A stretch of DNA of 31,769 nt from an uncultured Clostridia bacterium. GTDB lineage: Bacteria > Bacillota > Clostridia > Oscillospirales > CAG-272. A program made the position numbers and the translations under genes. Below the pieces are notes generated by a model. The model was not told the DNA's origin, did no database searches, and saw only the letters and a list, made by a program, of their open reading frames with translations. Below are positions 14,040-22,090 of the stretch, piece by piece. The stretch is taken from contig CAJGCD010000012.1 in the NCBI GenBank assembly GCA_904501715.1, forward strand, positions 1 to 31,769, in the 5' to 3' direction. The number at the start of each line of letters is the position of its first letter. The first letter of the stretch is position 1.

Positions 14040-16511
14040 TTGGCGCTTTTTTTGGCTGCGGCTTTTGTGGTGCTTTCACTTTTGTCAGCGCTCTCCCCCG
14101 CAACCCTTGCCTTTACCCTTGAAGCCGCTCCCTCCGACGAAGAACGCTTTCCCGCGGAGGATGGCTGGATAGCTATAAAGGAGCCCGCAGATTGGGCGAA
14201 AATGACGGCGGGCGGCAAATATTATCTTGCTCAGAATATAACCTTTGGAACACAAAAATATACGCCAAGCAGTGAAAATTCGGTTGGGCTTACCATAGAC
14301 GGAAATTATCACACGGTGACTATATCTCAAAATCAAGCGGCTCTTTTTGACAACGTTGACAGCCTTACTATGCGGAATATAACGTTGGAGGGCGACCTTT
14401 ATTTTGGTGATGGGGGAGGAATGAACTCTCCCATAGCGCGATGGAGCAATAAAGGAGCAACCATTCTTACCGACGTTACCTCGCGTGTGAACTATAAGGC
14501 AATCAATGCCACTTCCAAGTATCAGAATGTTTCGGGATTAGCCGTAAGCGCCGAGGAGGGCTCCATGTTCCGAAACGTCATATATTCGGGAGAGATATTG
14601 GTGGAGCTGGGGGCGCGTTACATAAGCGTGGCGGGAATAGTCGGCACCAGCAAGGGAGCCACCTTTGAAAATTGCGTAAACAATTCCAAAATAGTTGTCA
14701 AGGGTCCTATCAGCATAGGAGCGCCGGGACGCTCGTATTTTGCGGTGGGCGGTATCGCGGCAGTTACCTCGGAAAATTCCACCTTTTCGCGCTGCTCCAA
14801 TATGGGACAAATAATTTACAGCGCTCTTCCGCGAACCGACGAGGCAAACGTCATCTTAGGACAGGCGTTTATCGGAGGGATAGTGGGCTATGCCAGCGGC
14901 GGCGTAACTATGGATAAATGTCAGAACGTGGGTGATATAACCGTAGATGACTTCTATGCCGAATCGGGCGGAGGCTCTGTGGGCGGTGTGCTTGGTTACA
15001 GCGAGGTAGCGTCAAAGCTGACCGAATGCTCTAATAAGGGAGATATTATCTGCCGCGAGGATAAGTTTAATCTTGGCGGAATAGTTGGAAGCTCCTGCGG
15101 AATTGAGCTGGAGTCGTGTATAAACGACGGAAGTATAGAGTCGGTGAGCGAGCAAACCGTAATAGGAGGGATATTGGCGTACTCCGATAACGGAACCACC
15201 GGTGCGGAGCTTTGCGCAAACAACGGACGGCTGATCTTGGGTGAAAAAGCGGGTTCCTCGGTAGCTGGCGGCATTTTGGGGCAGACCTACGCTTCGAAAA
15301 ACACCAAGGCAAGCTTGTGGATAGAGAAGTGTAGCAATAAAGGAAGTATATCCACACAAGCCACCAATCCAAGCGTCTTTATGGGCGGAATTGTAGGAAA
15401 GACCGAAGGAACGCCATATCTTTATCTTTATCACTCGCAAAACGCGGGGGAGATAAGCAATGGGGTAGCCTACGGCGAATGGGCAGCAACGGGGGGAATC
15501 GTGGGAGCCTTGACCTCTGTGGGCACCGCAAAGGATGGGTATACCGAGGCGGTATATGAAATAACCAACTGTATAAATTCGGGCAACCTGATGGGATGCG
15601 ACCGCGTAGGCGGCATAGTAGGAGCAAACTACCAATTCCTGCTTGGTGAGATGCGGTATACTATCGCGCGTTGCAGCAACCGCGGAGTAATAAGCGCGGT
15701 AAAGAGCGGCGGCGGTATCCTCGGCGTCTTTAACGAGAGAGGCTATGCCTCGGATGGGTCACATAGCGACACGGGAATTACCCTCAGTGAATGTGATAAT
15801 TCGGGGATGATCAACGGCGACGGCATATCGGGCGGCATCGTGGGAAGGGTATATCAGCTGAAAACGACACCCTCCATCTTTCTTAGCTCCTGTACCAACG
15901 CGGCGAAGGTGGGCTTTAAGAACGAGATGTTTGCATCCAAGCAGAGCGGAGGTCTGGTGGGATACTCACCCGTTCCCGTTTTGATAAATAACAGCGTCAG
16001 CTCGGGAGAGCTTTTGGGAGAGCAGCGTCACCCCTTCGTTCTAGGTGCGTTTTCGGGAGAAGAAAATATTTTTGTACTGCAGGCGGGTGTAGATAACATA
16101 GAGGGCGCGTCAGCAACAGACGTAGCGGGGGCATTGCTTGCCCGAGGTCAGAGGGAGGTGCTGGCTTATGACAGGAGCGCCCTTGAAGCCCTTTGCGCTG
16201 AGTGTGAAAAAATGTCCCTCAGCGGATATCTTGCGCTTACCCAAGCCAAATTTAAAGAGGAAAGCATAAAGGCACGGGAGCTTTTGCGTATGGGAGATAC
16301 CGAGCTTACACAAAAGGCGGTAAACGACTCCTACGCGGCGCTTCTGGCAGCCAAGGAGGGCTTGACCGTAAGAGCGGAGAATTCCACCACTCAAGCAAGC
16401 ACAGCAGCCGCTTCAGGTGGCTGCGGCTCATCACTCAGCGCGGCGGGAGCTGTCATAATAATCACCGTGGCGGCGTTTGGTGTTGCGTTGAGACCAAGGA
16501 AAGAGGATTGA
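14040..16511 (+). CDS. GLUG-repeat surface/secreted protein, start disrupted by A7 tract
   Basis: An open frame of 823 codons begins at a poor TTG (14040), 18 nt from the ribosome site. The well-placed ATG at 14029 is one base out of frame. Residues 1-23 (from TTG) are a hydrophobic signal core ending SPATLA. Residues about 130-640 hold many GLUG-type repeats (GGIVG/GGILG, then SxCxNxGxI) that predict a beta-helix adhesin or enzyme-bearing stalk. Residues about 690-785 look like a FIVAR-like helical domain. The tail has GGCGSS, a hydrophobic helix and RPRKED, like a C-terminal sorting signal. No catalytic domain was recognised. A sequencing error, phase variation or transcriptional slippage could explain the shift; otherwise it is a fresh pseudogene. 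Confidence 0.8.
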   Translation: MALFLAAAFVVLSLLSALSPATLAFTLEAAPSDEERFPAEDGWIAIKEPADWAKMTAGGKYYLAQNITFGTQKYTPSSENSVGLTIDGNYHTVTISQNQAALFDNVDSLTMRNITLEGDLYFGDGGGMNSPIARWSNKGATILTDVTSRVNYKAINATSKYQNVSGLAVSAEEGSMFRNVIYSGEILVELGARYISVAGIVGTSKGATFENCVNNSKIVVKGPISIGAPGRSYFAVGGIAAVTSENSTFSRCSNMGQIIYSALPRTDEANVILGQAFIGGIVGYASGGVTMDKCQNVGDITVDDFYAESGGGSVGGVLGYSEVASKLTECSNKGDIICREDKFNLGGIVGSSCGIELESCINDGSIESVSEQTVIGGILAYSDNGTTGAELCANNGRLILGEKAGSSVAGGILGQTYASKNTKASLWIEKCSNKGSISTQATNPSVFMGGIVGKTEGTPYLYLYHSQNAGEISNGVAYGEWAATGGIVGALTSVGTAKDGYTEAVYEITNCINSGNLMGCDRVGGIVGANYQFLLGEMRYTIARCSNRGVISAVKSGGGILGVFNERGYASDGSHSDTGITLSECDNSGMINGDGISGGIVGRVYQLKTTPSIFLSSCTNAAKVGFKNEMFASKQSGGLVGYSPVPVLINNSVSSGELLGEQRHPFVLGAFSGEENIFVLQAGVDNIEGASATDVAGALLARGQREVLAYDRSALEALCAECEKMSLSGYLALTQAKFKEESIKARELLRMGDTELTQKAVNDSYAALLAAKEGLTVRAENSTTQASTAAASGGCGSSLSAAGAVIIITVAAFGVALRPRKED

Positions 16512-16529
16512 AATTATTTCGAAAATTAC

Positions 16530-16563
16530 AAAATCGGTAGGGTCGTTGCCCTACCGATTTTTG
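16530..16563 (+). terminator. Terminator of the GLUG protein gene
   Basis: AAAATCGGTAGGG pairs perfectly with CCCTACCGATTTT across a six-base loop, and the T-run continues. Confidence 0.85.
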
Positions 16564-16573
16564 CGTTGCAGTA

Positions 16574-16618
16574 TGTTCGCATATTCTTCTTTCGTGCGGT
16601 AGGGGAGCGCCTTGGTGC
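16574..16618. repeat. Repeat module shared inverted with about 248-295
   Basis: GCATATTCTTCTTTCGTGCG and the following GGTAGGGGAGCGCCTTGG recur with one or two differences as the reverse complement near the window's left end. GGAGC/GCTCC forms a small hairpin. Confidence 0.6.
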
Positions 16619-16653
16619 TCCCGTTGGTTAAGCGATATTCTCGGGTTAATTAT

Positions 16654-16803
16654 AGGCTCCCTGCGGAGGGAGCTCCCGCGAAGCGGGTGAGGGAGAGTGC
16701 GTGCAGTCGGGCAATATATTTCTACGGAAAAGAGCGCTATCCTTTTAGTCGCGCAGGCTCCTTCAGTCGCTAACGCGACAGCTTCCTCTCGGAGGAAGCC
16801 TTG
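16654..16803. repeat. MITE-like element R6
   Basis: The left arm AGGCTCCCTGCGGAGGGAGC is followed by the hairpin CCCGCGAAGCGGG. The right arm has CAGTCGCTAACGCGACAGCTTC then CTCTCGGAGGAAGCC. The core is about 60 bp. The conserved flank TATTCTCGGGTTTATATCTC and palindrome GGGCGCACATTGTGCGTCC (16842-16860) follow. Confidence 0.65.
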
Positions 16804-16868
16804 GGTTAAGCGGTATTCTCGGGTTTATATCTCATCCGTAGGGGCGCACATTGTGCGTCCGTCCACGT

Positions 16869-17067
16869 AAGCCTTCCCCAGCGGGGAAGGGGGACCGCTT
16901 GCGGTGGATGAGGAGAACGAGATTTGATATTATTGACGGGCAAGGCTCTATGCTGTATTGCTTTTCAAAAGCTAAGCAATACATAGAGTACACCCGAGCT
17001 CTCCTCATCAGTCTCGCTATTTGCTGCGCAAATATACGCTCGACAGCTTCTCCGCTGGAGAAGCCTT
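16869..17067. repeat. MITE-like element R7
   Basis: The left arm is AAGCCTTCCCCAGCGGGGAAGG, an ACCGCTTGCGGT hairpin and GATGAGGAG. The core hairpin (CTCTATG..TATTGCTT / AAGCAATA..CATAGAG) is almost identical to R1. The right arm is CTCCTCATCAGTC, a TTTGCTGCGCAAA hairpin and CTTCTCCGCTGGAGAAGCC. Confidence 0.72.
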
Positions 17068-17136
17068 TGGGTAAGATGTATTCTCGGGTTTACGAGGAAT
17101 CGACCCCTACCAGAGAAACGCTGTCACACGTAATAA

Positions 17137-17169
17137 GAAAACACCCCGTGGGGTGTTTTCGTTTTTTTA
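17137..17169. terminator. Bidirectional terminator between convergent genes
   Basis: GAAAACACCCC pairs perfectly with GGGGTGTTTTC; followed by CGTTTTTTT on the plus strand, with TTTTCTTATT in the other direction. It serves the leftward block ending at 17182. Confidence 0.75.
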
Positions 17170-17181
17170 GGTAACAGCCAT

Positions 17182-17394
17182 TTATTTATCAGCTTCTCCG
17201 TATTCCGAGATATCTATTTTTTGCAGGTCGGCGGGGGATATCCTACCCTTTGTTTTTTCATAGTATGCCACGTTATTGCGTACCATAAAAGCAAACTGGG
17301 CGTTTGGATTGCGCTTTTCCTTTTCGCACACGAAGAGGAATTTGCGCAGGAGCTCCTCGGAGACCTTCAGCTCAAGTTCAAGATTGTTTTTCAT
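17182..17394 (-). CDS. Small ribbon-helix-helix-like protein
   Basis: A 70-residue hypothetical. It begins with a short strand (LELELKVSEELLRKF) followed by a helix, turn and helix (EKRNPNAQFAFMVRNNVAYYEKTKG), the layout of Arc/MetJ-type ribbon-helix-helix DNA-binding proteins, though the match is by eye only. The start follows AAGGA. It is the last gene of the leftward block, directly after the LRR lipoprotein (9-bp gap) and before a terminator. Codon use matches its neighbours, so I take it as real. Regulatory targets are unknown. Confidence 0.6.
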   Translation of the reverse strand: MKNNLELELKVSEELLRKFLFVCEKEKRNPNAQFAFMVRNNVAYYEKTKGRISPADLQKIDISEYGEADK

Positions 17395-17403
17395 AAGCCG
17401 TCC

Positions 17404-18513
17404 TTATTTTTTCTTTTTGCCGGTCGTATTCTTGCGCACTGTGGAGGAATTCTTATTCTGCTTCCTGTCGGCACGCATAAGCAGGAAGGCGGCTACGCAT
17501 ACGCCTATTATTACCACGCCGAAGATGCAAAGGGCGATTACAGTGCCAAGTCCCGCTCCTTCGCTCTTTTCTCCCTCGTCGGTGGCGGGAGTCGTTTCCT
17601 CGGGGGGGTCGGTGGCTATCTCCTCATTCTTTTTATAGGTAAAGGTGAAGTCAAGCTTTTCCTCGCCAAGAACGGTGCCCGTATAGCTTTCACTGCCGTA
17701 AACAGTGTATCCGTCTATTGCGGCGGCTACTACCGAGTAGCTGTCGCCAAGGCTCTTGGTCTCGGGGGTGCGGGGCTCCTTGACAGTATTTCCTGCGTCA
17801 TCCACGTAGTATACGTTAATGACGGTGGGCTCCAGTGTCTTGATGACTTTTACCTTGTCGGCGCTTATTGCGGCATCCTCAAGGGCATCCTCGGCAAAGA
17901 TTACCTCGGGAAGGGTAGCGAGGGTGGAGAGCTTCTCGCACTCCTTGAAGCACCAGCTTCCTATACCCGTTTCGGGCTTGCAGGGGATAATTACAGTCTC
18001 AAGAGTACGGCAGAAGGCAAAGGTACGCTCACCCAGTGCGGTAACCGTGGTGGGAAGCTTTACGCTCTTAAGAGCGCGACAGCCCTCAAAGGCGCTGATG
18101 CCTATGGACGTGACTCCCTCGGGTATGGATACGCTTGCAAGAGAGGAGCAGAAGGAGAATGCGTAATTTCCTATGCTCTGTGTGTTTGAGGAGAGCTTTA
18201 CGCTCTCAAGGGCGGTCATTCCGTAAAAGGCGTAGTCGCCTATGCTTGAGATGGTATCGCTTACGGTGACAGTCTTTACGCTGGTGCGTATTGCCGCCCA
18301 GCCTATGCTGTCGGCGCTGTCGGCATTTTTCATAACGCCCGTACCGTTAAGAGTGAGAGTTTGTCCGTCCTTTTTGTACTCCCATGCTATGCCTTCCCAG
18401 CTTCCCGAGGCATCGTCTGCTATTTTTTCTCCCGAGCCGCAGGAGGCAAAGGAGACGGTGAGGGTAAGGGCGAGCGCTAAGAGGAGAATGAGCTTAAATA
18501 TCTTGTTTTTCAT
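17404..18513 (-). CDS. BspA-like leucine-rich repeat lipoprotein with C-terminal anchor
   Basis: A 369-residue surface protein. Residues 1-25 are a lipoprotein signal with lipobox FASC25. Residues about 80-200 contain roughly five LRR_5 (BspA) units of the form AF.GC.ALKSVKLP. Residues about 230-295 resemble a MucBP-type beta domain (INVYYVDDAGNTV, then DGYTVYGSE). A Thr/Glu/Pro spacer leads to a hydrophobic helix at about 322-345 and a strongly basic tail. Two membrane anchors in one protein is unusual. Likely role is adhesion or sensing at the cell face; no ligand can be named. The start is preceded by AAGGA. It lies 21 bp after the GNAT-like gene. Confidence 0.82.
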   Translation of the reverse strand: MKNKIFKLILLLALALTLTVSFASCGSGEKIADDASGSWEGIAWEYKKDGQTLTLNGTGVMKNADSADSIGWAAIRTSVKTVTVSDTISSIGDYAFYGMTALESVKLSSNTQSIGNYAFSFCSSLASVSIPEGVTSIGISAFEGCRALKSVKLPTTVTALGERTFAFCRTLETVIIPCKPETGIGSWCFKECEKLSTLATLPEVIFAEDALEDAAISADKVKVIKTLEPTVINVYYVDDAGNTVKEPRTPETKSLGDSYSVVAAAIDGYTVYGSESYTGTVLGEEKLDFTFTYKKNEEIATDPPEETTPATDEGEKSEGAGLGTVIALCIFGVVIIGVCVAAFLLMRADRKQNKNSSTVRKNTTGKKKK

Positions 18514-18534
18514 TGGGCAGTCCTTCTTTTTATG

Positions 18535-18933
18535 TTATTTTTTATCGTGGCAGTGGTCGGTAAAGAAGCCTTCAAGGTCTACCGTGAAGCTTCCGTCCTC
18601 CTGCTCCTTAAAGCCAACGGCTTTGATAAGTCTTTGTGTCTGCTCGTCGGCGGCTGTGCCGAGGAAGCTTGCCTTATGTACTCCGCAGAGGTCAATAAAG
18701 TTGAGTGTGCCTCGCCCGAGGACGAATAGTGCCTCGAAATCGAAGCTATCCTTTACGGGGGAGAGGTCGTATAAAAGACCGCCCTTGTCGGTGAGCTTGA
18801 ATTGGCAGACCCCCGCCAGAATGTCGTCAACTGTGGCGGAATAAGCCAGCAGGTCGGGGTCGTATTTAACGCCGCAGGCAAGACATATCTTTTCCTGCTC
18901 CGCTTTTGTTTGTATAGGTAGGACCTTGAGCAT
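18535..18933 (-). CDS. Hypothetical protein, possible degenerate GNAT fold
   Basis: A 132-residue protein of no named family. The layout (an early CLACGVKYDPDLLAYSAT helix region, central strands GGLLYDLSP and EALFVLGRG, then DEQTQRLIKAVGFKEQEDG) resembles a shortened GNAT acetyltransferase, with the last helix-turn typical of GNAT C-termini. The acetyl-CoA loop (Q/RxxGxG/A) is not evident, so activity is doubtful. It starts after AAAGGAAG, 12 bp downstream of rluB, and precedes the LRR lipoprotein. A C-terminal DHCHDKK could bind metal. Confidence 0.6.
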   Translation of the reverse strand: MLKVLPIQTKAEQEKICLACGVKYDPDLLAYSATVDDILAGVCQFKLTDKGGLLYDLSPVKDSFDFEALFVLGRGTLNFIDLCGVHKASFLGTAADEQTQRLIKAVGFKEQEDGSFTVDLEGFFTDHCHDKK

Positions 18934-18945
18934 TTTTTCTTCCTT

Positions 18946-19671
18946 TCATTTATTGGCGTTGCCCTTGAGGTAGTCTACCTCCTCGGGGGTAAGATGACGC
19001 CATTTTCCCGTTTGCAGCGAGCCCAGAGCGATATCTCCCAGAGCCACGCGGCAGAGTCGAGTTATCTTCAGCTTATGTGCCTCGCACATCTTGCGTATCT
19101 GCCTGTTTCTGCCCTCGTAGAGAGTCATCTCAAGGGTAGTGGAGGTGTCGGATGCCGCGAGTATTCGTGTTTTGACGGGCAATATCTCATATCCGTCGAT
19201 GACCATAGGGGAGGAAAGAGAGGCAAGTGTGGTGCCGCTCACCGAGCCCGAGACCGTCACGTGATATATCTTGGGTATCTCGTGGCGGGGGTGTGTCAGA
19301 CGGTTTGTCAGCGCGCCGTCGTTGGTCAGCAAAAGAAGTCCGTCCGAGTCCATATCCAGCCTGCCCACGGGGTAGACGCGAGTGCCGATATCACCGATAA
19401 GCTCGGTGACGGTCTTGCGTCCCTTCTCGTCGGAGAGGGTGGTCACGTATCCTCTTGGCTTGTTGAGCAGTATGTAGACACGCTCATCCTCCAAGGGCAG
19501 AACTCTTTTGCCTTTATATTCGACTTTGTCGGTGCCGGGCAGTATTCGCTGTCCCAGCTCGGCTACCTCGCCGTTTACCCTGACAAGTCCTTTTTTTATC
19601 TCCTCCTCGGCGGCGCGTCTTGACATTACGCCGCAATCCGAGAAGTATTTCTGGAGCTTTATAGGTTCCAT
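18946..19671 (-). CDS. rluB: 23S rRNA pseudouridine synthase, RluB/RsuA family
   Basis: A 241-residue enzyme that isomerises a uridine in large-subunit rRNA (position 2605 in E. coli RluB, by family knowledge). Residues 3-60 form an S4 RNA-binding domain (KLQKYFSDCGVMSRRAAEE). The catalytic aspartate is D106 in VGRLDMDSDGLLLLTND. KPRGYVTT and EGRNRQIRKM are further family motifs. The start at 19671 follows GAGGA. It lies 12 bp after dacF, an order common in Firmicutes. Assignment to RluB rather than RsuA or RluE is from Firmicutes context. Confidence 0.88.
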   Translation of the reverse strand: MEPIKLQKYFSDCGVMSRRAAEEEIKKGLVRVNGEVAELGQRILPGTDKVEYKGKRVLPLEDERVYILLNKPRGYVTTLSDEKGRKTVTELIGDIGTRVYPVGRLDMDSDGLLLLTNDGALTNRLTHPRHEIPKIYHVTVSGSVSGTTLASLSSPMVIDGYEILPVKTRILAASDTSTTLEMTLYEGRNRQIRKMCEAHKLKITRLCRVALGDIALGSLQTGKWRHLTPEEVDYLKGNANK

Positions 19672-19683
19672 AAATTCCTCAGC

Positions 19684-20811
19684 TTATTTTTTATGTGTTG
19701 CCTCGACCCCGTATGCGGCTATGAGTGGGGAGCTTGCGCCCTTGCCCTCTACGTAAACAGTGAGGGTTGCCAGCTCCTTGCCCTTTTGAACGGGAGCGAA
19801 CTCAAAATGCCTGTAAGAGGTCACCGAGAGCCTTGCTTTTTTTCTTTCCTTGGGCAGGGTCAGGGTCAAAGCCTCGGCGTTTGTGAGAGTAACGTAGCTC
19901 TCCTTGCCGCCCGTAAGTGGATAGGAGCAGGTAAACTCTCCCGCACTGTAAAGCGTTGCGCGCTCATAGAGTGAGAAGCCGTAGTCAAGCATTCCCGAAT
20001 GGTCATTCCAATCGTCGGGAGCATTGAGAGTTACGGAAATAAGGGTAAGACCGTCGCGCTCGGCGGCGCTCACAAGACACCTTCCCGTAGCCTTTGTAAA
20101 GCCTGTTTTCAGTCCGATAGCCCCATCATAGAGGCTTAGCATCTTGTTATGGTTATAAAGATAGCGTGTGGAAGTCCCCTCGCTTTGTTCTGCGGTCACC
20201 CCCTGAGGGATAGTAGTCTTTTTTGTGGATGCTATCCGTATTACGGTGGGGTGGCTCAGCGCCTCCGCGGAGATGATTGCCAAATCGTAGGCCGTGGTGT
20301 AATGCTCCTCGTCGTAAAGCCCGTGGGGGTTTGTAAAATGAGTATCCGACAGCCCAAGGGACATAGCCTTTTCGTTCATTTTGTGAGCGAATGCCGCCAC
20401 ACTTCCCGCCGCGGCTATGGCAAGCGCCGTTGCGGCGTCGTTTGCCGAGGACAGGAGAAGGGCACAGAGCAGCTCCTCTACCGTCAGCAGCTCGCCCTCG
20501 CAAAGATATACCGACGAGCCCTCCACGTTTACCGCCTCGGGGGGGATGGCTACAATTTTGTCCAGAGGCAAAAGCTCACAGACCACAAGGGCGGTCATTA
20601 TCTTTGTGGTGCTTGCCATACCCATACGCTGTCGGGCGTTCTTTTCGTAGATGACCGTTTTGTCAGAGAAATCTATAAGAACAGCCGATTGCGCCGATAC
20701 CGTGGGGACGGAGAGAGCCGCCGAGGGCAGGGGCAGGCAGAGTATAAGAGCGCAGCACAAAAGAAGTGCCACTGTATTGCGGCAGAGCCGTGGGAGAGGG
20801 GAGAGCATCAT
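19684..20811 (-). CDS. dacF: D-alanyl-D-alanine carboxypeptidase (DacF-type)
   Basis: A 375-residue low-molecular-weight penicillin-binding protein that trims the terminal D-Ala of peptidoglycan stem peptides. A signal peptide spans about residues 1-33. Active-site motifs are S67TTK70, S122AN124 and K235TG237, in the order and spacing of peptidase family S11. The C-terminal 100 residues form a PBP5_C-like beta domain. There is no obvious amphipathic anchor at the end, and ATHKK is terminal. In spore formers DacF-like enzymes act on spore cortex; the adjacent GerW gene fits, but vegetative use is also possible. The start follows TTTGAGG. Confidence 0.9.
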   Translation of the reverse strand: MMLSPLPRLCRNTVALLLCCALILCLPLPSAALSVPTVSAQSAVLIDFSDKTVIYEKNARQRMGMASTTKIMTALVVCELLPLDKIVAIPPEAVNVEGSSVYLCEGELLTVEELLCALLLSSANDAATALAIAAAGSVAAFAHKMNEKAMSLGLSDTHFTNPHGLYDEEHYTTAYDLAIISAEALSHPTVIRIASTKKTTIPQGVTAEQSEGTSTRYLYNHNKMLSLYDGAIGLKTGFTKATGRCLVSAAERDGLTLISVTLNAPDDWNDHSGMLDYGFSLYERATLYSAGEFTCSYPLTGGKESYVTLTNAEALTLTLPKERKKARLSVTSYRHFEFAPVQKGKELATLTVYVEGKGASSPLIAAYGVEATHKK

Positions 20812-20875
20812 TATTTACCTCAAATTTGCGTTTTCTATATTTATATGGATAGAATTACGCAAAAATGACCGAATA

Positions 20876-21292
20876 TCAGTCCTGAGGCTCTTCCTTGTCC
20901 TTTGCGAAAAGGTCCTTTATTTTTGCTATGATATCGGGAGTTCTCTCAACGAAATCGGCTATCTGGTCAACGGGGTCGGGCTTGCCCTTGGAGGCTACGT
21001 TGAGAAATTCAACGTCTCCGCTCTTGTCACAGACAAGGAAGCCTACGGGAACTACGGTCATTCCCGTTCCGCCGCCACCGCCGAAGTTCTGGGGACGGGG
21101 CTGGTTCTCCTTCTTGGAATTGTAGTCAACGCCGCCCGAGGCAATGCCTACGGATATCTTGGAAATAGGAATGATTACTGTTCCTCCCGTTACGCTGATA
21201 GGGTCGCCTACGATGGTGTTGGCATCTACCATAGAGCGGATATTCTCCATAGAGGAGCGGATTATTTCCGGTATCTTGTGTTCGTTTGCCAT
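20876..21292 (-). CDS. gerW: GerW/YtfJ-type sporulation protein
   Basis: A 138-residue spore protein of the GerW (YtfJ) family, needed for spore germination in Bacillus by family knowledge. The conserved core runs from HKIPEIIRSSMENIRSM through DANTIVGDPI and TVIIPISKISVGI, then a Gly-rich GGGGGTGMTVVPVGFL. The start is set at 21292 (AAAGGAAC upstream); the longer in-frame form adds 13 residues unlike the family. It follows the DUF2953 gene, the same pairing as ytfI-ytfJ in Bacillus. This is the best evidence here that the host forms spores. Confidence 0.88.
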   Translation of the reverse strand: MANEHKIPEIIRSSMENIRSMVDANTIVGDPISVTGGTVIIPISKISVGIASGGVDYNSKKENQPRPQNFGGGGGTGMTVVPVGFLVCDKSGDVEFLNVASKGKPDPVDQIADFVERTPDIIAKIKDLFAKDKEEPQD

Positions 21293-21343
21293 AATATTGT
21301 TCCTTTCATATATATAATGAAGTTTTTTCAAAATTAAAGGGAT

Positions 21344-22039
21344 TTACTGCTTCTCCGCCTTTCTTTTTTGCGCCTTGAAGAAATGCTTTATCAGCTGTCC
21401 AAGTGCCGCGAAGGCTACGTGAAAGAGATGCCACACGCGCAATGAAAAGGAGATGCAGATGTCTATCTCGCTTTCCTCGGCGGTGAAGTCGGGGGTGATG
21501 TCTATCTGGTCGCCCCTCGGAAATTTTACCTGCTTTACGCTCTCAAGCAGAGGGAAGAGCACGTTTATGCTCTGGGTCACTGCCCCGTAGGTCAGGGCGG
21601 TCATTGCCGCATCTCCCGTGCCTATTCTCAGGCGTATGCGGGTCAGTTTTATACGAAGATGTCCGAAAAACTTTCCCACTACCTGCTTTACCAGATTGGA
21701 TACCAAGGAGATGATGTCAAGTATCTCCGCGGGGGTCTTTTTTTCTTTTTTGACCTCTCCCCGCGCAAGAGCCTGCTTTTTCTCGTCCTTCTGCCGTTTC
21801 TTTTCGGCTTTCTTAGCTCGCTTTTTTTGATCCTTTTTTTCGAGCTTTGCCTTGAGCCTTGCCGCCTTTTTGGCACTCATTGAGTGGGAATATTTTTTCT
21901 CCTTGGAGGGCAGCACTCTTATTTTTATAAACAGCACACGCACGAAGAGGGCGACCTCGCCGCTGTACTCTACCGTAACGGTTGCCTTCAGCGTAAGGAG
22001 AAATATGAGAAACAGAAGGATACATCCGAAAATTACCAT
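21344..22039 (-). CDS. DUF2953 (YtfI-like) membrane-anchored protein
   Basis: A 231-residue protein with an N-terminal membrane helix (residues 1-22). A beta segment follows (TVTVEYSGEVALFVRVLFIKIRVLP, given in parts: positions 22-46). A very Lys/Ala/Glu-rich helical stretch spans about residues 50-105, and a C-terminal beta-rich domain ends IDICISFSLRVWHLF. This is the DUF2953 layout; its Bacillus member YtfI sits before ytfJ, as here. The start follows AAAGGAGG. A role in sporulation is inferred from context only. Confidence 0.75.
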   Translation of the reverse strand: MVIFGCILLFLIFLLTLKATVTVEYSGEVALFVRVLFIKIRVLPSKEKKYSHSMSAKKAARLKAKLEKKDQKKRAKKAEKKRQKDEKKQALARGEVKKEKKTPAEILDIISLVSNLVKQVVGKFFGHLRIKLTRIRLRIGTGDAAMTALTYGAVTQSINVLFPLLESVKQVKFPRGDQIDITPDFTAEESEIDICISFSLRVWHLFHVAFAALGQLIKHFFKAQKRKAEKQ

Positions 22040-22090
22040 ATCTTCCTCCTTTCGCTTTTACTCATTTTAGTATTTGTTTCCCCGTAAAAA

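Noticed and set aside
14029..14175. Short peptide from ATG 14029 as an independent gene
   Set aside because: The frame yields a Trp/Pro-rich sequence with no domain; it is explained by the A7 shift at the start of the GLUG gene.
17221..18189. 322-codon frame antisense to the LRR lipoprotein
   Set aside because: Gly/Tyr-rich shadow of the LRR codons; no start signal.
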